Below, piece by piece: positions 14,306 through 20,486 of a DNA stretch of 20,486 nucleotides (position 1 is its first letter; each line of letters starts with the position of its first letter). The DNA comes from JBLHKS01 sp047620505 (GTDB lineage: Bacteria; Verrucomicrobiota; Verrucomicrobiia; Verrucomicrobiales; DEV007). The position numbers were made by a program, and so were the translations under genes. Under the pieces are notes generated by a model. The model searched no databases and was not told where the DNA came from. It saw only the letters and a list, made by a program, of their open reading frames with translations. Location: NCBI GenBank assembly GCA_047620505.1, contig JBLHKS010000128.1, positions 1-20,486 on the forward strand, read 5' to 3'.

Positions 14306-15001
14306 GTGCCTGACATCTCCACCATTCTGATCGTTGATGACGAAGAGGACATTCGCGATTTGATCGCTGACAATCTCGCTATGGCCGGTTTTAACGTGCT
14401 CGAGGCGGCCGACGGATTGAAGGCCCTGCGGCTGGCGCGGGAGCTTCGGCCAGATTTGATTCTTCTCGATCTGATGCTGCCGGAAATGGACGGCTTCGCG
14501 GTTCTACATCATCTTAAAGACAGCCGCAAAACGGCGGGCATCCCAATTATCATGCTCACGGCGAAGGGGACCCAGGATGAGCGGATCGAAGGCCTTGCGA
14601 TGGGGGCCGATGACTACGTTTCGAAGCCGTTCAGCCCAAAGGAGCTCGTCTTGCGCGTCAAGGCGGTGCTGCGCCGGACTTCTGCAGATTCCGGAATGAT
14701 GACCCACGGCCCGCTCAAACTCGACAAAAACAAGCTTATGCTCATGATCAACGGGGCCGAAATCGAGCTCACCGCGACCGAATTCAAGCTGCTGCTCTGT
14801 TTGATGGAGTCTCCGGGCGAGTCGGTCGGACGATCGGATCTGCTCCAGCGAGTCTGGGGCTACGGCGACCACATCCAGACTCGAACTCTCGACACCCACG
14901 TGAAGCGCCTCCGCGAGAAGCTGGGCGATGAGGGAGATCAGATTGAGACCGTGCGAGGCGTGGGCTACCGTCTCAGTTCTTTGGAGAACGAGTCTTCCTG
15001 A
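14306..15001 (+). CDS. phoB: PhoB-type response regulator (OmpR family)
   Basis: This is a two-component response regulator, the likely transcription factor of the phosphate starvation response. From the GTG at 14306 it has 231 aa. The receiver domain spans residues 5-120 with the acidic pair D11-D12, phosphoacceptor D55 (LILLDLMLPEMDG), T85 and K107 (SKPFSP). A winged-helix DNA-binding domain follows at about 135-228 (ELTATEFKLLLCLM, RTLDTHVKRLREKL, VRGVGYRL). A TTG at 14273 would add 11 residues before the domain; the GTG fits the family better, but neither has a Shine-Dalgarno. The gene lies 17 bases before the kinase gene. Calling it PhoB rests on the phoU, pstS and cotransporter neighbours and on a PhoB box nearby. 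Confidence 0.85.
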   Translation: MPDISTILIVDDEEDIRDLIADNLAMAGFNVLEAADGLKALRLARELRPDLILLDLMLPEMDGFAVLHHLKDSRKTAGIPIIMLTAKGTQDERIEGLAMGADDYVSKPFSPKELVLRVKAVLRRTSADSGMMTHGPLKLDKNKLMLMINGAEIELTATEFKLLLCLMESPGESVGRSDLLQRVWGYGDHIQTRTLDTHVKRLREKLGDEGDQIETVRGVGYRLSSLENESS

Positions 15002-15018
15002 TTTCCCTGTCTTTCATT

Positions 15019-16257
15019 TTGCAGATCGCGATCATCATTCTTTTAGCGCTACTTTGCGCCTGGCTCGGCCTTCGGTTGTTCCGGCTGGAACGCGGCCTTA
15101 AATCCGGTCTTGCCTTTATGCGCGGCGAAACTACCACTGCACCGGAGATCAGCCTGAAGCGGAAACTCGACTCAATCGAAAATCTGCATCGGCTCGCTGC
15201 GAAACTGGTCCGTTCCGCAGATGAGGAATCGCAGGAGCGTCGTTTTCTCCAGCAGCTGCTGGACCGGCTTGACGACGCGTTTCTCGTGGTGGATCGCAGT
15301 TTGAAGATCCAATTCGCCAATCGAGAAGCTCAAAAACTGTTCGCCGTCGAGTCCCCGATCGGGAGGCAGCTGATTGAGGTCTGCGTCGAGCACTTGATCG
15401 TCGATGCAGTCGAAAAGGCGCTGACTGACGGTGAATTGGTGAGTACGGAGATCCTGCTTTCTGCCTCAAATCAGGTCGAGCGCACGTTCGCGCTCAAGAC
15501 AGCTCCAGTTGGATTCGAAAACTACGAAAGGGCTTGGGTGGTGCTTCGCGACCGAACGCTTCAGCGTGAGACCGATCAAATCCGGCGCGATTTTGTCGAC
15601 AATGCCGCCCACGAACTGCGAACACCGTTGTCGGTGATTCAAGGCTACCTTGAGATGCTCGACCAGATCGACGATATGCAAATTCCGGCTCAGCGAGCGA
15701 TCGAGAAAATGCTTCGCCACAGCCAGCGGCTTTCGCGGCTTGTCGACGACATGCTCACGATTTCACGATTGGAAAGTGAGCCGCGCCTGCGTCGCGAATC
15801 GTTTCGTCTCGCTGATTGCGCCGCCGACGCGATCGAATCCCTCAAGCCGATTATCGAAGCTCAGCAGGCGCGAGTGAAGTTCGACTTCCCGGATCCTGAA
15901 ATCACGATCAACGGCGACCGCTTTTACTGGGAGCAGATCTTTCTCAATCTGTTAGAGAACGCGCTGAAGTACAACCAACGCGAAGGCCTCAAGCTTGCGA
16001 TCCGGCATCGCGGCACGGAATCCGAAGACATCATCGAAATCCGCGACAACGGCGTCGGAATCCCAAAACGCGATCTCGCGCATGTTTTTGAGCGATTCTA
16101 CCGAGTCGACAAACACCACTCGCAAGGGACACCGGGCACAGGCCTCGGCCTTTCAATCGTGAAGCGTGCGGTCGCCGCTCATGGCGGGGAAATTCGAGTC
16201 GAAAGCACTCCCGGGATTCGGACGTCGTTCATCATCACGCTTGGGCGGCGTCACTGA
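15019..16257 (+). CDS. phoR: PhoR-type sensor histidine kinase
   Basis: This is the membrane histidine kinase partner of the adjacent regulator. The 412-aa product has one N-terminal membrane helix (residues 2-20), a linker, a PAS-like domain at about 80-180 (LLDRLDDAFLVVDRSLKIQFAN), a HisKA domain with the H box DNAAHELRTPLS (phosphorylated His198) and a HATPase domain with the N box NLLENALKYN, G1 DNGVGIP and G2 GTGLGLS. No periplasmic sensor domain exists, as in phosphate kinases that sense through the Pst/PhoU proteins. The start is a TTG at 15019, the only candidate that keeps the membrane helix. It ends tail to tail with phoU, overlapping by 7 bases. Confidence 0.88.
   Translation: MQIAIIILLALLCAWLGLRLFRLERGLKSGLAFMRGETTTAPEISLKRKLDSIENLHRLAAKLVRSADEESQERRFLQQLLDRLDDAFLVVDRSLKIQFANREAQKLFAVESPIGRQLIEVCVEHLIVDAVEKALTDGELVSTEILLSASNQVERTFALKTAPVGFENYERAWVVLRDRTLQRETDQIRRDFVDNAAHELRTPLSVIQGYLEMLDQIDDMQIPAQRAIEKMLRHSQRLSRLVDDMLTISRLESEPRLRRESFRLADCAADAIESLKPIIEAQQARVKFDFPDPEITINGDRFYWEQIFLNLLENALKYNQREGLKLAIRHRGTESEDIIEIRDNGVGIPKRDLAHVFERFYRVDKHHSQGTPGTGLGLSIVKRAVAAHGGEIRVESTPGIRTSFIITLGRRH
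15249..15262. repeat. Palindromic repeat copy 2 (CCAGCAGCTGCTGG) inside phoR
   Basis: A perfect 14-base copy in the kinase gene, encoding QQLL at the start of the PAS-like domain. Confidence 0.75.
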
Positions 16258-16952
16258 GCAGCTGCTACCGCTTCCCGGGCCGCTTCAGGCTCGGTATGGC
16301 GGATGTCCGTCGCGCTTTCCATAAACACGGTGTCTTCACCGATGTTCACCGCGTGATCCCCGATTCGTTCGAGGCAGCGCACGATGAAAATCAAATTCAG
16401 CAGCGGTTTGATGGCGTCTGGCTTCTGCTCCATCGAAGCGATCAACCGTTTGGTCAGCTTTTTGTGCGCAGAATCGAGTTTTGCGTCTCGATCGCCAATC
16501 GCTATCGCAAGATTTACGTCTCCTTCCGCGAAGGATTTGACGCTGTCTCGGAGCTCCGAAAGCGCCATCTCGGCGATTGGCTCGATTTCGCGAGTTTCAG
16601 GCAACTCAGGCCCCTTCAGAATCTTACGAGCCCGCCGGGCAATGTTCACCGCCTGATCTGAAGCGCGCTCCAGATTGGAGGCGATTTTCATCGCAGACAG
16701 CACTTGCCGGAGATTGTGCGCCACCGGGCTGAATCGAAGAATTAGATCATGACCCTGCGCGTCGATGCTCTTTTCCGAAGCGTCGACATCGTCGTCTTCT
16801 GCGATGGATTCGTTGCACATCGCCGTATCGCGAGTGAGCAGCCCCTTGATCGCATGTTCAAGGTTATGCTGAGCGACGCTCGCCATCGATAAGACGGCGC
16901 TGCGCAGTTCATTGAGTGATTCGGCAAAGGCGGAAAGAAGATGTGCTCCCAT
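16251..16952 (-). CDS. phoU: Phosphate signalling protein PhoU
   Basis: PhoU links phosphate transport to the PhoR kinase and keeps it off when phosphate is plentiful. From the ATG at 16952 the product has 233 aa and two PhoU three-helix repeats, each with the metal-binding signature: LERASDQAVNIARRA at 94-108 and LERIGDHAVNIGED at 194-207. A TTG at 17009 would extend it by 19 residues that do not look conserved. It is transcribed against phoR and diverges from pstS, an unusual place for phoU, which normally follows pstB. The Ala-rich C-terminus is encoded by a core copy of the palindromic repeat. No Shine-Dalgarno is seen. Confidence 0.92.
   Translation of the reverse strand: MGAHLLSAFAESLNELRSAVLSMASVAQHNLEHAIKGLLTRDTAMCNESIAEDDDVDASEKSIDAQGHDLILRFSPVAHNLRQVLSAMKIASNLERASDQAVNIARRARKILKGPELPETREIEPIAEMALSELRDSVKSFAEGDVNLAIAIGDRDAKLDSAHKKLTKRLIASMEQKPDAIKPLLNLIFIVRCLERIGDHAVNIGEDTVFMESATDIRHTEPEAAREAVAAAQ
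16257..16266. repeat. Palindromic repeat core copy 5 (AGCAGCTGCT) at the phoR/phoU junction
   Basis: A 10-base perfect core of the palindrome begins on the last base of the phoR stop codon and encodes the Ala-rich end of PhoU. Confidence 0.5.
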
Positions 16953-17066
16953 TAGATTAGTCAGACTTTTTGGATCGAAGCGGAAACGATGGGGCGAGCC
17001 TCGGCGCAAGGCAAGGGTGAAGAGTGTGACGCTTCCGTAACCGGCTCAGCCAAGGGATCGGCGAAT

Positions 17067-17073
17067 GTGACAG
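17067..17073 (-). promoter_or_regulatory. Possible PhoB half-site between phoU and pstS
   Basis: The 230-base divergent gap between phoU (starts at 16952) and pstS (starts at 17183) contains CTGTCAC on the minus strand, an exact PhoB half-site, but no second half-site 11 bases away. A second TGTGAC lies at 17025-17030. The gap should hold both promoters; I see no convincing -10/-35 pair. Confidence 0.25.
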
Positions 17074-17182
17074 GATTGCTACGCAGTCAAAATTGCGGCG
17101 ATGGGCGAGTCCGATAGGCTTGCCACGCTTTCAGCAGAAAAGCTGGATGCGCTAACAAAACAATCCTACCAACACCACTAAC

Positions 17183-18217
17183 ATGAAAACAAACCTGATC
17201 CTTGCGGGAATGCTCGCGCTGGCTGGCACTTCGGCGATGGCGGAACGCGACCAGATTCGAATCGTGGGCTCGTCGACGGTCTATCCGTTCTCAAGCTACA
17301 CGGCTGAAGAGTTCGGCACTTTGACGGAATTCAAGAGCCCCGTTGTTGAATCGACGGGCTCCGGCGGCGGCCACAAACTTTTCATGACCGGGGTCGGCGA
17401 TGAACATCCTGACATTACCAATTCCTCCCGCCGGATGAAAGCCAGCGAGTTGGAAAACAACATCGAAAACGGTGTCGAAGTGATCGAAGTTCTCATCGGT
17501 TACGACGGCATTGCAATCGCGCAGAACAAAAGCAACTCGGCGCTCGATCTCACACTTGAGCAGATTACTCTCGCAGTTGCGGAGAAGGTGCCCGGCAAAG
17601 AAGGCGCGCTCATCGCAAACCCGTACACGCACTGGAATCAGATCGATCCGAGCCTGCCTAATCGCGAAATCAAAGTCCTCGGCCCCCCATCTTCGTCAGG
17701 CACTCGCGATGCGTTCCACGAACTCGTTCTCCACGCCGGCGCCGAAAGTCTTGGCTATCCGGACGCCGCTGACGGCAAGGGAGATGGGAAGGTTCATTTT
17801 CAGTCCATTCGGCAGGATGGCGTCTGGGTCGACAGCGGCGAGGACGACAACTTGATCGTTCAGAAGCTGGGTCAGAACGAGGATCTGATCGGGATCTTCG
17901 GCTACAGCTTCCTTCAGGAAAACAGCGACAAACTCTCAGCGGCAACGATCAAAGGCGTCGCGCCTTCACCGAAAACGGTCGCTGCCGGCGAGTACCCGGT
18001 CAGCCGTAGCCTTTATTTCTACGTGAAGAAGAACCACATCGGCATCATCCCGGGTCTCGAAGATTTCGTGGACCTGTTTCTCGACGAAGAATTGATCGGC
18101 CCAGACGGACTCCTCGAGGTGCGCGGTCTGGTTCCGCTGTCGGATAAAGCTCGGGCGGCGACGCTCAAGAACTGGAACGAGCGCGTTGTCCTCAAAAGCG
18201 GCGATATTGAAGAGTAA
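17183..18217 (+). CDS. pstS: Phosphate-binding protein PstS
   Basis: PstS is the periplasmic receptor that hands phosphate to the PstCAB transporter. The 344-aa product has a signal peptide (residues 1-20, cleavage after AMA) and phosphate-binding motifs: GSSTVYP at 29-35, STGSGGG at 57-63, SSRRM at 81-85, GYDG at 106-109 and SSSGTRDAF at 170-178. The ATG at 17183 fits the signal peptide; no Shine-Dalgarno precedes it. A strong terminator follows directly, and no pstC, pstA or pstB follows, so pstS seems to be its own transcript. It is divergent from phoU. Confidence 0.94.
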   Translation: MKTNLILAGMLALAGTSAMAERDQIRIVGSSTVYPFSSYTAEEFGTLTEFKSPVVESTGSGGGHKLFMTGVGDEHPDITNSSRRMKASELENNIENGVEVIEVLIGYDGIAIAQNKSNSALDLTLEQITLAVAEKVPGKEGALIANPYTHWNQIDPSLPNREIKVLGPPSSSGTRDAFHELVLHAGAESLGYPDAADGKGDGKVHFQSIRQDGVWVDSGEDDNLIVQKLGQNEDLIGIFGYSFLQENSDKLSAATIKGVAPSPKTVAAGEYPVSRSLYFYVKKNHIGIIPGLEDFVDLFLDEELIGPDGLLEVRGLVPLSDKARAATLKNWNERVVLKSGDIEE

Positions 18218-18242
18218 ACCACTCGTTTAACACTGATTTTAA

Positions 18243-18274
18243 GCCGGACTCCGAAAGGGGTCCGGCCTTTTTTT
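18243..18274 (+). terminator. Intrinsic terminator of pstS
   Basis: GCCGGACTCC pairs with GGGGTCCGGC (10-bp stem with one G-U) around the tetraloop GAAA, followed by C and a run of seven T. It lies 25 bases after the pstS stop and is a textbook intrinsic terminator. Confidence 0.95.
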
Positions 18275-18277
18275 CGG

Positions 18278-18291
18278 CCAGCAGCTGCTGG
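18278..18291. repeat. Palindromic repeat copy 3 (CCAGCAGCTGCTGG) after the pstS terminator
   Basis: A perfect 14-base copy in non-coding DNA, three bases after the T-run of the pstS terminator. Confidence 0.75.
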
Positions 18292-18334
18292 GGCGAAAAT
18301 CCAGTCTTTTTTTGGTTGTGTAGTCGCTGGTCAG

Positions 18335-18359
18335 GTGACATTGGGAGGCGAATTGTCAC
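18335..18359. promoter_or_regulatory. Inverted repeat GTGACA/TGTCAC before the Na+/phosphate cotransporter gene
   Basis: Arms GTGACA (18335-18340) and TGTCAC (18354-18359) are separated by 13 bases and lie 31 bases or more before the ATG. Both arms contain a GTCAC core like the PhoB half-site, but the arrangement is inverted, not the usual direct repeat with 11-base period. It is a candidate operator. Confidence 0.35.
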
Positions 18360-18390
18360 TGGCGAATCGGCTTAAACCAACACAGCGCGC

Positions 18391-20166
18391 ATGTTCAACA
18401 TTCTGGTCCAGATCCTGGTTATCCTCGGTAGTCTCGGAATTTTCCTCTACGGAATGAAGGTCCTCAGCGAGGCGATTCAAAAAGTCGCCGGACAGCGCAT
18501 GCGGAGGGTCATGGCGTCGATGACCAGCAATCGACTTTCCGGCGTCGGCACTGGATTTATGACGACCTGTCTGTTGCAGTCGTCCTCCGCCACGACCGTC
18601 ATCGTGGTTAGTTTCGTTAATGCCGGACTCCTGACGCTGGTCGAATCGATCGGCGTGGTCATGGGTGCGAACCTCGGCACGACTCTGACGGCCTGGATCA
18701 TCGCGTTGATCGGCAAATTCAGCCTCGCCAAAATCGCCCTGCCGATCATCGGGATTGGCCTGCCCCTCTTTTTTGCAGGCAAACACCAGCTCAAAAACTG
18801 GGGCGAGGTCATGATCGGTTTCGGCCTGCTTTTCTTCGGCCTGGGCGAGCTGAAAGACGCCGTACCGGATGTTAAGGAGCTGATGAAAAGCACGGATCCG
18901 CTGATCCAATCTCGGACCGGCGCTGTGCGAGGATGGATTCAAACCATTAGCTGGGAGAACATCGGCTACTTTGCGATTCCAATTTTCCTCTTCCTTGGCA
19001 TTATTCTGACGCTGATTGTCCAGTCGTCTTCAGCAGCGATGGCCATCACCGTGACCCTGGCGATCAACGGCTGGATTGGCTTCCACGAATCCTGCGCGAT
19101 CGTTCTGGGCGAAAACATCGGCACCACGGTCACTGCCTGGTTCGCTTCGCTCGGGGCCAACGCCAACGCGCGCAGGGCCGCTCGAGCGCACTTTCTATTC
19201 AACGTAATCGGGGTGATCTGGATGCTCCTCGCGTTCGTCGCGTTCATTCCGATGGTACAATGGTTAGGCGACGCCTTGCCCGATTCGCTCCGCAATTCCG
19301 AAAAGCTCACCTCGGATTACGGCTTCAAACTCGCGATCTTCCACAGCCTCTTCAATTTCCTTAACATCTGCGCTTTGATCGCGTTTGTGCCGATGATCGC
19401 GAGAACGGTTACCCGTTGGGTGAAGGATCCCGAACCAGCAGCTGCTGGCGAAGGCCCCAGGCTGCAATACATCTCTCAGAGCATGCTCAATCTCGGGCAG
19501 CTGAACCTGCCGGAGGCAGAAAAGGCGACGCGCGAGCTAGCGGCGTTGTCCAAGGAGATGTTCGAAGGATTCATCAACGTTTTCGAGCATCCCAAAGACG
19601 ATCTTTCCGAGGAAGTCGCCCGGCTCAAACACATGGAGGACGAATCCGATATCCTGACTCACGATATTACGGAGTATCTCGTGCGTTGCTCCGCTGCGGA
19701 AATCGGGGCGCACAACGCGAGCTCCGTCGCCTCGATGCTTCGCGTGGTTTCGGAGCTCGAAGAGGTATGCGATAGCGTCTACCGGCTGATTCTCTTCACT
19801 CAGCGGAAGTACAAAAAGAAGCGGGAGTTCACGGACGAAACTGCGCTGGAAGTGCGGCAATTCGCCGGCCGTGTTTCGGCGTTTATCGATCTCTACCACA
19901 AGAAATTATTCACTCGAGTGAGCGACGCCGATCTGCAGGTCGCCCAGACGCTTGAAGACGAGATTGACGGCCTGCGCAAGACGCTCAACAAGAGCGCGAT
20001 GCGCCGAATGGTCGAAGACGGCAAGATCAAGACCGAAATGATCGGCGTCGACCTCAACAATCATCTGGAGAAAATCGGCAATCACGCGCTGAACGTGATG
20101 CAATCGGCTTACTACATGGCTAACCAGCACGAGCCGCCGGAGAAATACGGCGTCGACATCAGTTAA
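18391..20166 (+). CDS. Na+/phosphate cotransporter with C-terminal PhoU-like domain
   Basis: This membrane protein of the NptA/YjbB type moves inorganic phosphate with sodium. The 591-aa product has the two inverted Na/Pi cotransporter repeats, each with the QSSSA signature (QSSSATT at 63-69 and QSSSAAMA at 211-218) and the GANLGTT/GENIGTT motifs (92-98 and 240-246), with about eight hydrophobic segments up to residue 340. Residues about 375-575 form a soluble helical PhoU-like domain (ELEEVCDSVYRLI, NNHLEKIGNHALNVMQ). The linker PAAAG at 349-353 is encoded by a copy of the palindromic repeat. The ATG at 18391 has no Shine-Dalgarno. YjbB relatives can also export phosphate, so direction is unproven. 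Confidence 0.92.
   Translation: MFNILVQILVILGSLGIFLYGMKVLSEAIQKVAGQRMRRVMASMTSNRLSGVGTGFMTTCLLQSSSATTVIVVSFVNAGLLTLVESIGVVMGANLGTTLTAWIIALIGKFSLAKIALPIIGIGLPLFFAGKHQLKNWGEVMIGFGLLFFGLGELKDAVPDVKELMKSTDPLIQSRTGAVRGWIQTISWENIGYFAIPIFLFLGIILTLIVQSSSAAMAITVTLAINGWIGFHESCAIVLGENIGTTVTAWFASLGANANARRAARAHFLFNVIGVIWMLLAFVAFIPMVQWLGDALPDSLRNSEKLTSDYGFKLAIFHSLFNFLNICALIAFVPMIARTVTRWVKDPEPAAAGEGPRLQYISQSMLNLGQLNLPEAEKATRELAALSKEMFEGFINVFEHPKDDLSEEVARLKHMEDESDILTHDITEYLVRCSAAEIGAHNASSVASMLRVVSELEEVCDSVYRLILFTQRKYKKKREFTDETALEVRQFAGRVSAFIDLYHKKLFTRVSDADLQVAQTLEDEIDGLRKTLNKSAMRRMVEDGKIKTEMIGVDLNNHLEKIGNHALNVMQSAYYMANQHEPPEKYGVDIS
19435..19448. repeat. Palindromic repeat copy 4 (CCAGCAGCTGCTGG) inside the cotransporter gene
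   Basis: A perfect 14-base copy encoding PAAAG in the linker between the membrane part and the PhoU-like domain, a site that tolerates extra residues. Confidence 0.75.
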
Positions 20167-20173
20167 GCATTTC

Positions 20174-20210
20174 GCTTGGCCACGGGATTTTTAACACGCC
20201 GCGGCCAAGC
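20174..20210. repeat. Inverted repeat after the cotransporter gene
   Basis: Arms GCTTGGCC (20174-20181) and GGCCAAGC (20203-20210) with a 21-base loop, starting 7 bases after the cotransporter stop. No T-run follows, so a factor-independent terminator is not supported; it may protect the 3' end of the mRNA. Confidence 0.5.
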
Positions 20211-20224
20211 TGATTTGGCAATTG

Positions 20225-20262
20225 CCGAGCTGCCGTTGCGCGTAAAAACGCGGCGAGCTCGG
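20225..20262. repeat. Second stem-loop after the cotransporter gene
   Basis: Outer arms CCGAGCT/AGCTCGG and inner arms CGCGT/ACGCG around four A residues, with an internal loop between them. Together with the preceding inverted repeat it fills most of the 211 bases between the cotransporter stop and the next possible start. No gene is seen in this stretch. Confidence 0.4.
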
Positions 20263-20288
20263 TCAACGAATTCGGATCGGGGATTTTG

Positions 20289-20306
20289 GTGACAGAATCG
20301 TCACAG
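20289..20306 (-). promoter_or_regulatory. PhoB box
   Basis: On the minus strand CTGTGAC-GATT-CTGTCAC: two 7-base direct repeats with a 4-base spacer, matching the PhoB consensus CTGTCAT-N4-CTGTCAT at 11 of 14 repeat positions. It is 72 bases before the possible start at 20378. The repeats run opposite to that frame, which is less usual. Confidence 0.6.
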
Positions 20307-20377
20307 TCGAAGCCGTCTTTCGCCTTGCCGGGCCGTTTTTGAAGGGGAAGGTCCGGGCGAATTCCCGCCCTCACAAA

Positions 20378-20486
20378 GTGACCACGACCGTCATCACGAT
20401 CTTCAAGCTTGGGCTTCTCGCGCTCCTATTTCTCCCTTACTTCCTCGGAAGACGTAAGGCAAAGAATGTGGCAGTCGGCGGGGCTT
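20378..20486 (+). CDS. Possible membrane protein, N-terminal fragment at the right edge
   Basis: A frame starting at GTG 20378 is open to the window end (36 codons). It codes for a short polar start, a hydrophobic segment (VITIFKLGLLALLFLPYFL) and then GRRKAKN, so a membrane anchor with a positive cytoplasmic side is plausible. An in-frame TTG at 20339 is an alternative start. I do not recognise the family. Its place after a PhoB box and beside pstS suggests a phosphate-regulated gene, perhaps a Pst permease, but the fragment is too short to tell. Confidence 0.35.
   Translation, partial: MTTTVITIFKLGLLALLFLPYFLGRRKAKNVAVGGA

Noticed and set aside
20159..20374. Minus-strand 71-aa open frame downstream of the PhoB box
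   Set aside because: GTG start, no recognisable domain, and it overlaps two strong inverted repeats and the end of the cotransporter gene; better explained as non-coding.

Overview
The window reads as a chromosomal piece of a Gram-negative bacterium, most likely of the phylum Verrucomicrobiota (class Opitutia or a relative). That placement is an inference from the flavour of the ribosomal proteins (EF-G, L2, a glycine-rich S3 tail, an acidic S5 extension) and from the gaps in the ribosomal gene order; nothing in the window proves it. Almost all bases are coding and gaps are short.

Left two thirds (1-13835, all on the minus strand). One continuous translation super-operon is transcribed leftward: rpsL-rpsG-fusA-rpsJ-rplC-rplD-rplW-rplB-rpsS-[exported coiled-coil protein]-rplV-rpsC-rplP-rpmC-rpsQ-rplN-rplX-rplE-rpsH-rplF-rplR-rpsE-rplO-secY (cut by the left edge). 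It is a fusion of the classical str, S10 and spc operons. Three genes often found in this order are missing: tuf (between fusA and rpsJ), rpsN (between rplE and rpsH) and rpmD (between rpsE and rplO). One gene is extra: a 260-aa protein with a signal peptide, coiled coil and a C-terminal part resembling the MreC beta domain, tightly packed between rpsS and rplV. S5, S3, L22 and the start of SecY carry low-complexity extensions or insertions. A terminator-like hairpin lies in the rpsL leader, and an elongator-type tRNA-Met(CAU) lies upstream on the same strand with its own promoter-like sequence.

Right third (14306-20486). This is a phosphate-response locus: a PhoB-type response regulator and a PhoR-type histidine kinase on the plus strand, PhoU on the minus strand meeting phoR tail to tail with a 7-base overlap, then PstS and a Na+/phosphate cotransporter with a C-terminal PhoU-like domain, both on the plus strand. 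No pstC, pstA or pstB is visible. A well-formed PhoB box (CTGTGAC-GATT-CTGTCAC on the minus strand) lies at 20289-20306 ahead of a partial open frame at the right edge. The expected logic is that low phosphate activates PhoR and then PhoB, PstS and the cotransporter take up phosphate, and PhoU damps signalling.

A palindrome, CCAGCAGCTGCTGG, recurs in the phosphate region (three perfect copies, one 13-of-14 copy and one 10-base core within 5.3 kb), in both coding and non-coding DNA, with no exact copy in the ribosomal region. With the inserted exported gene, this is the least expected structure in the window.
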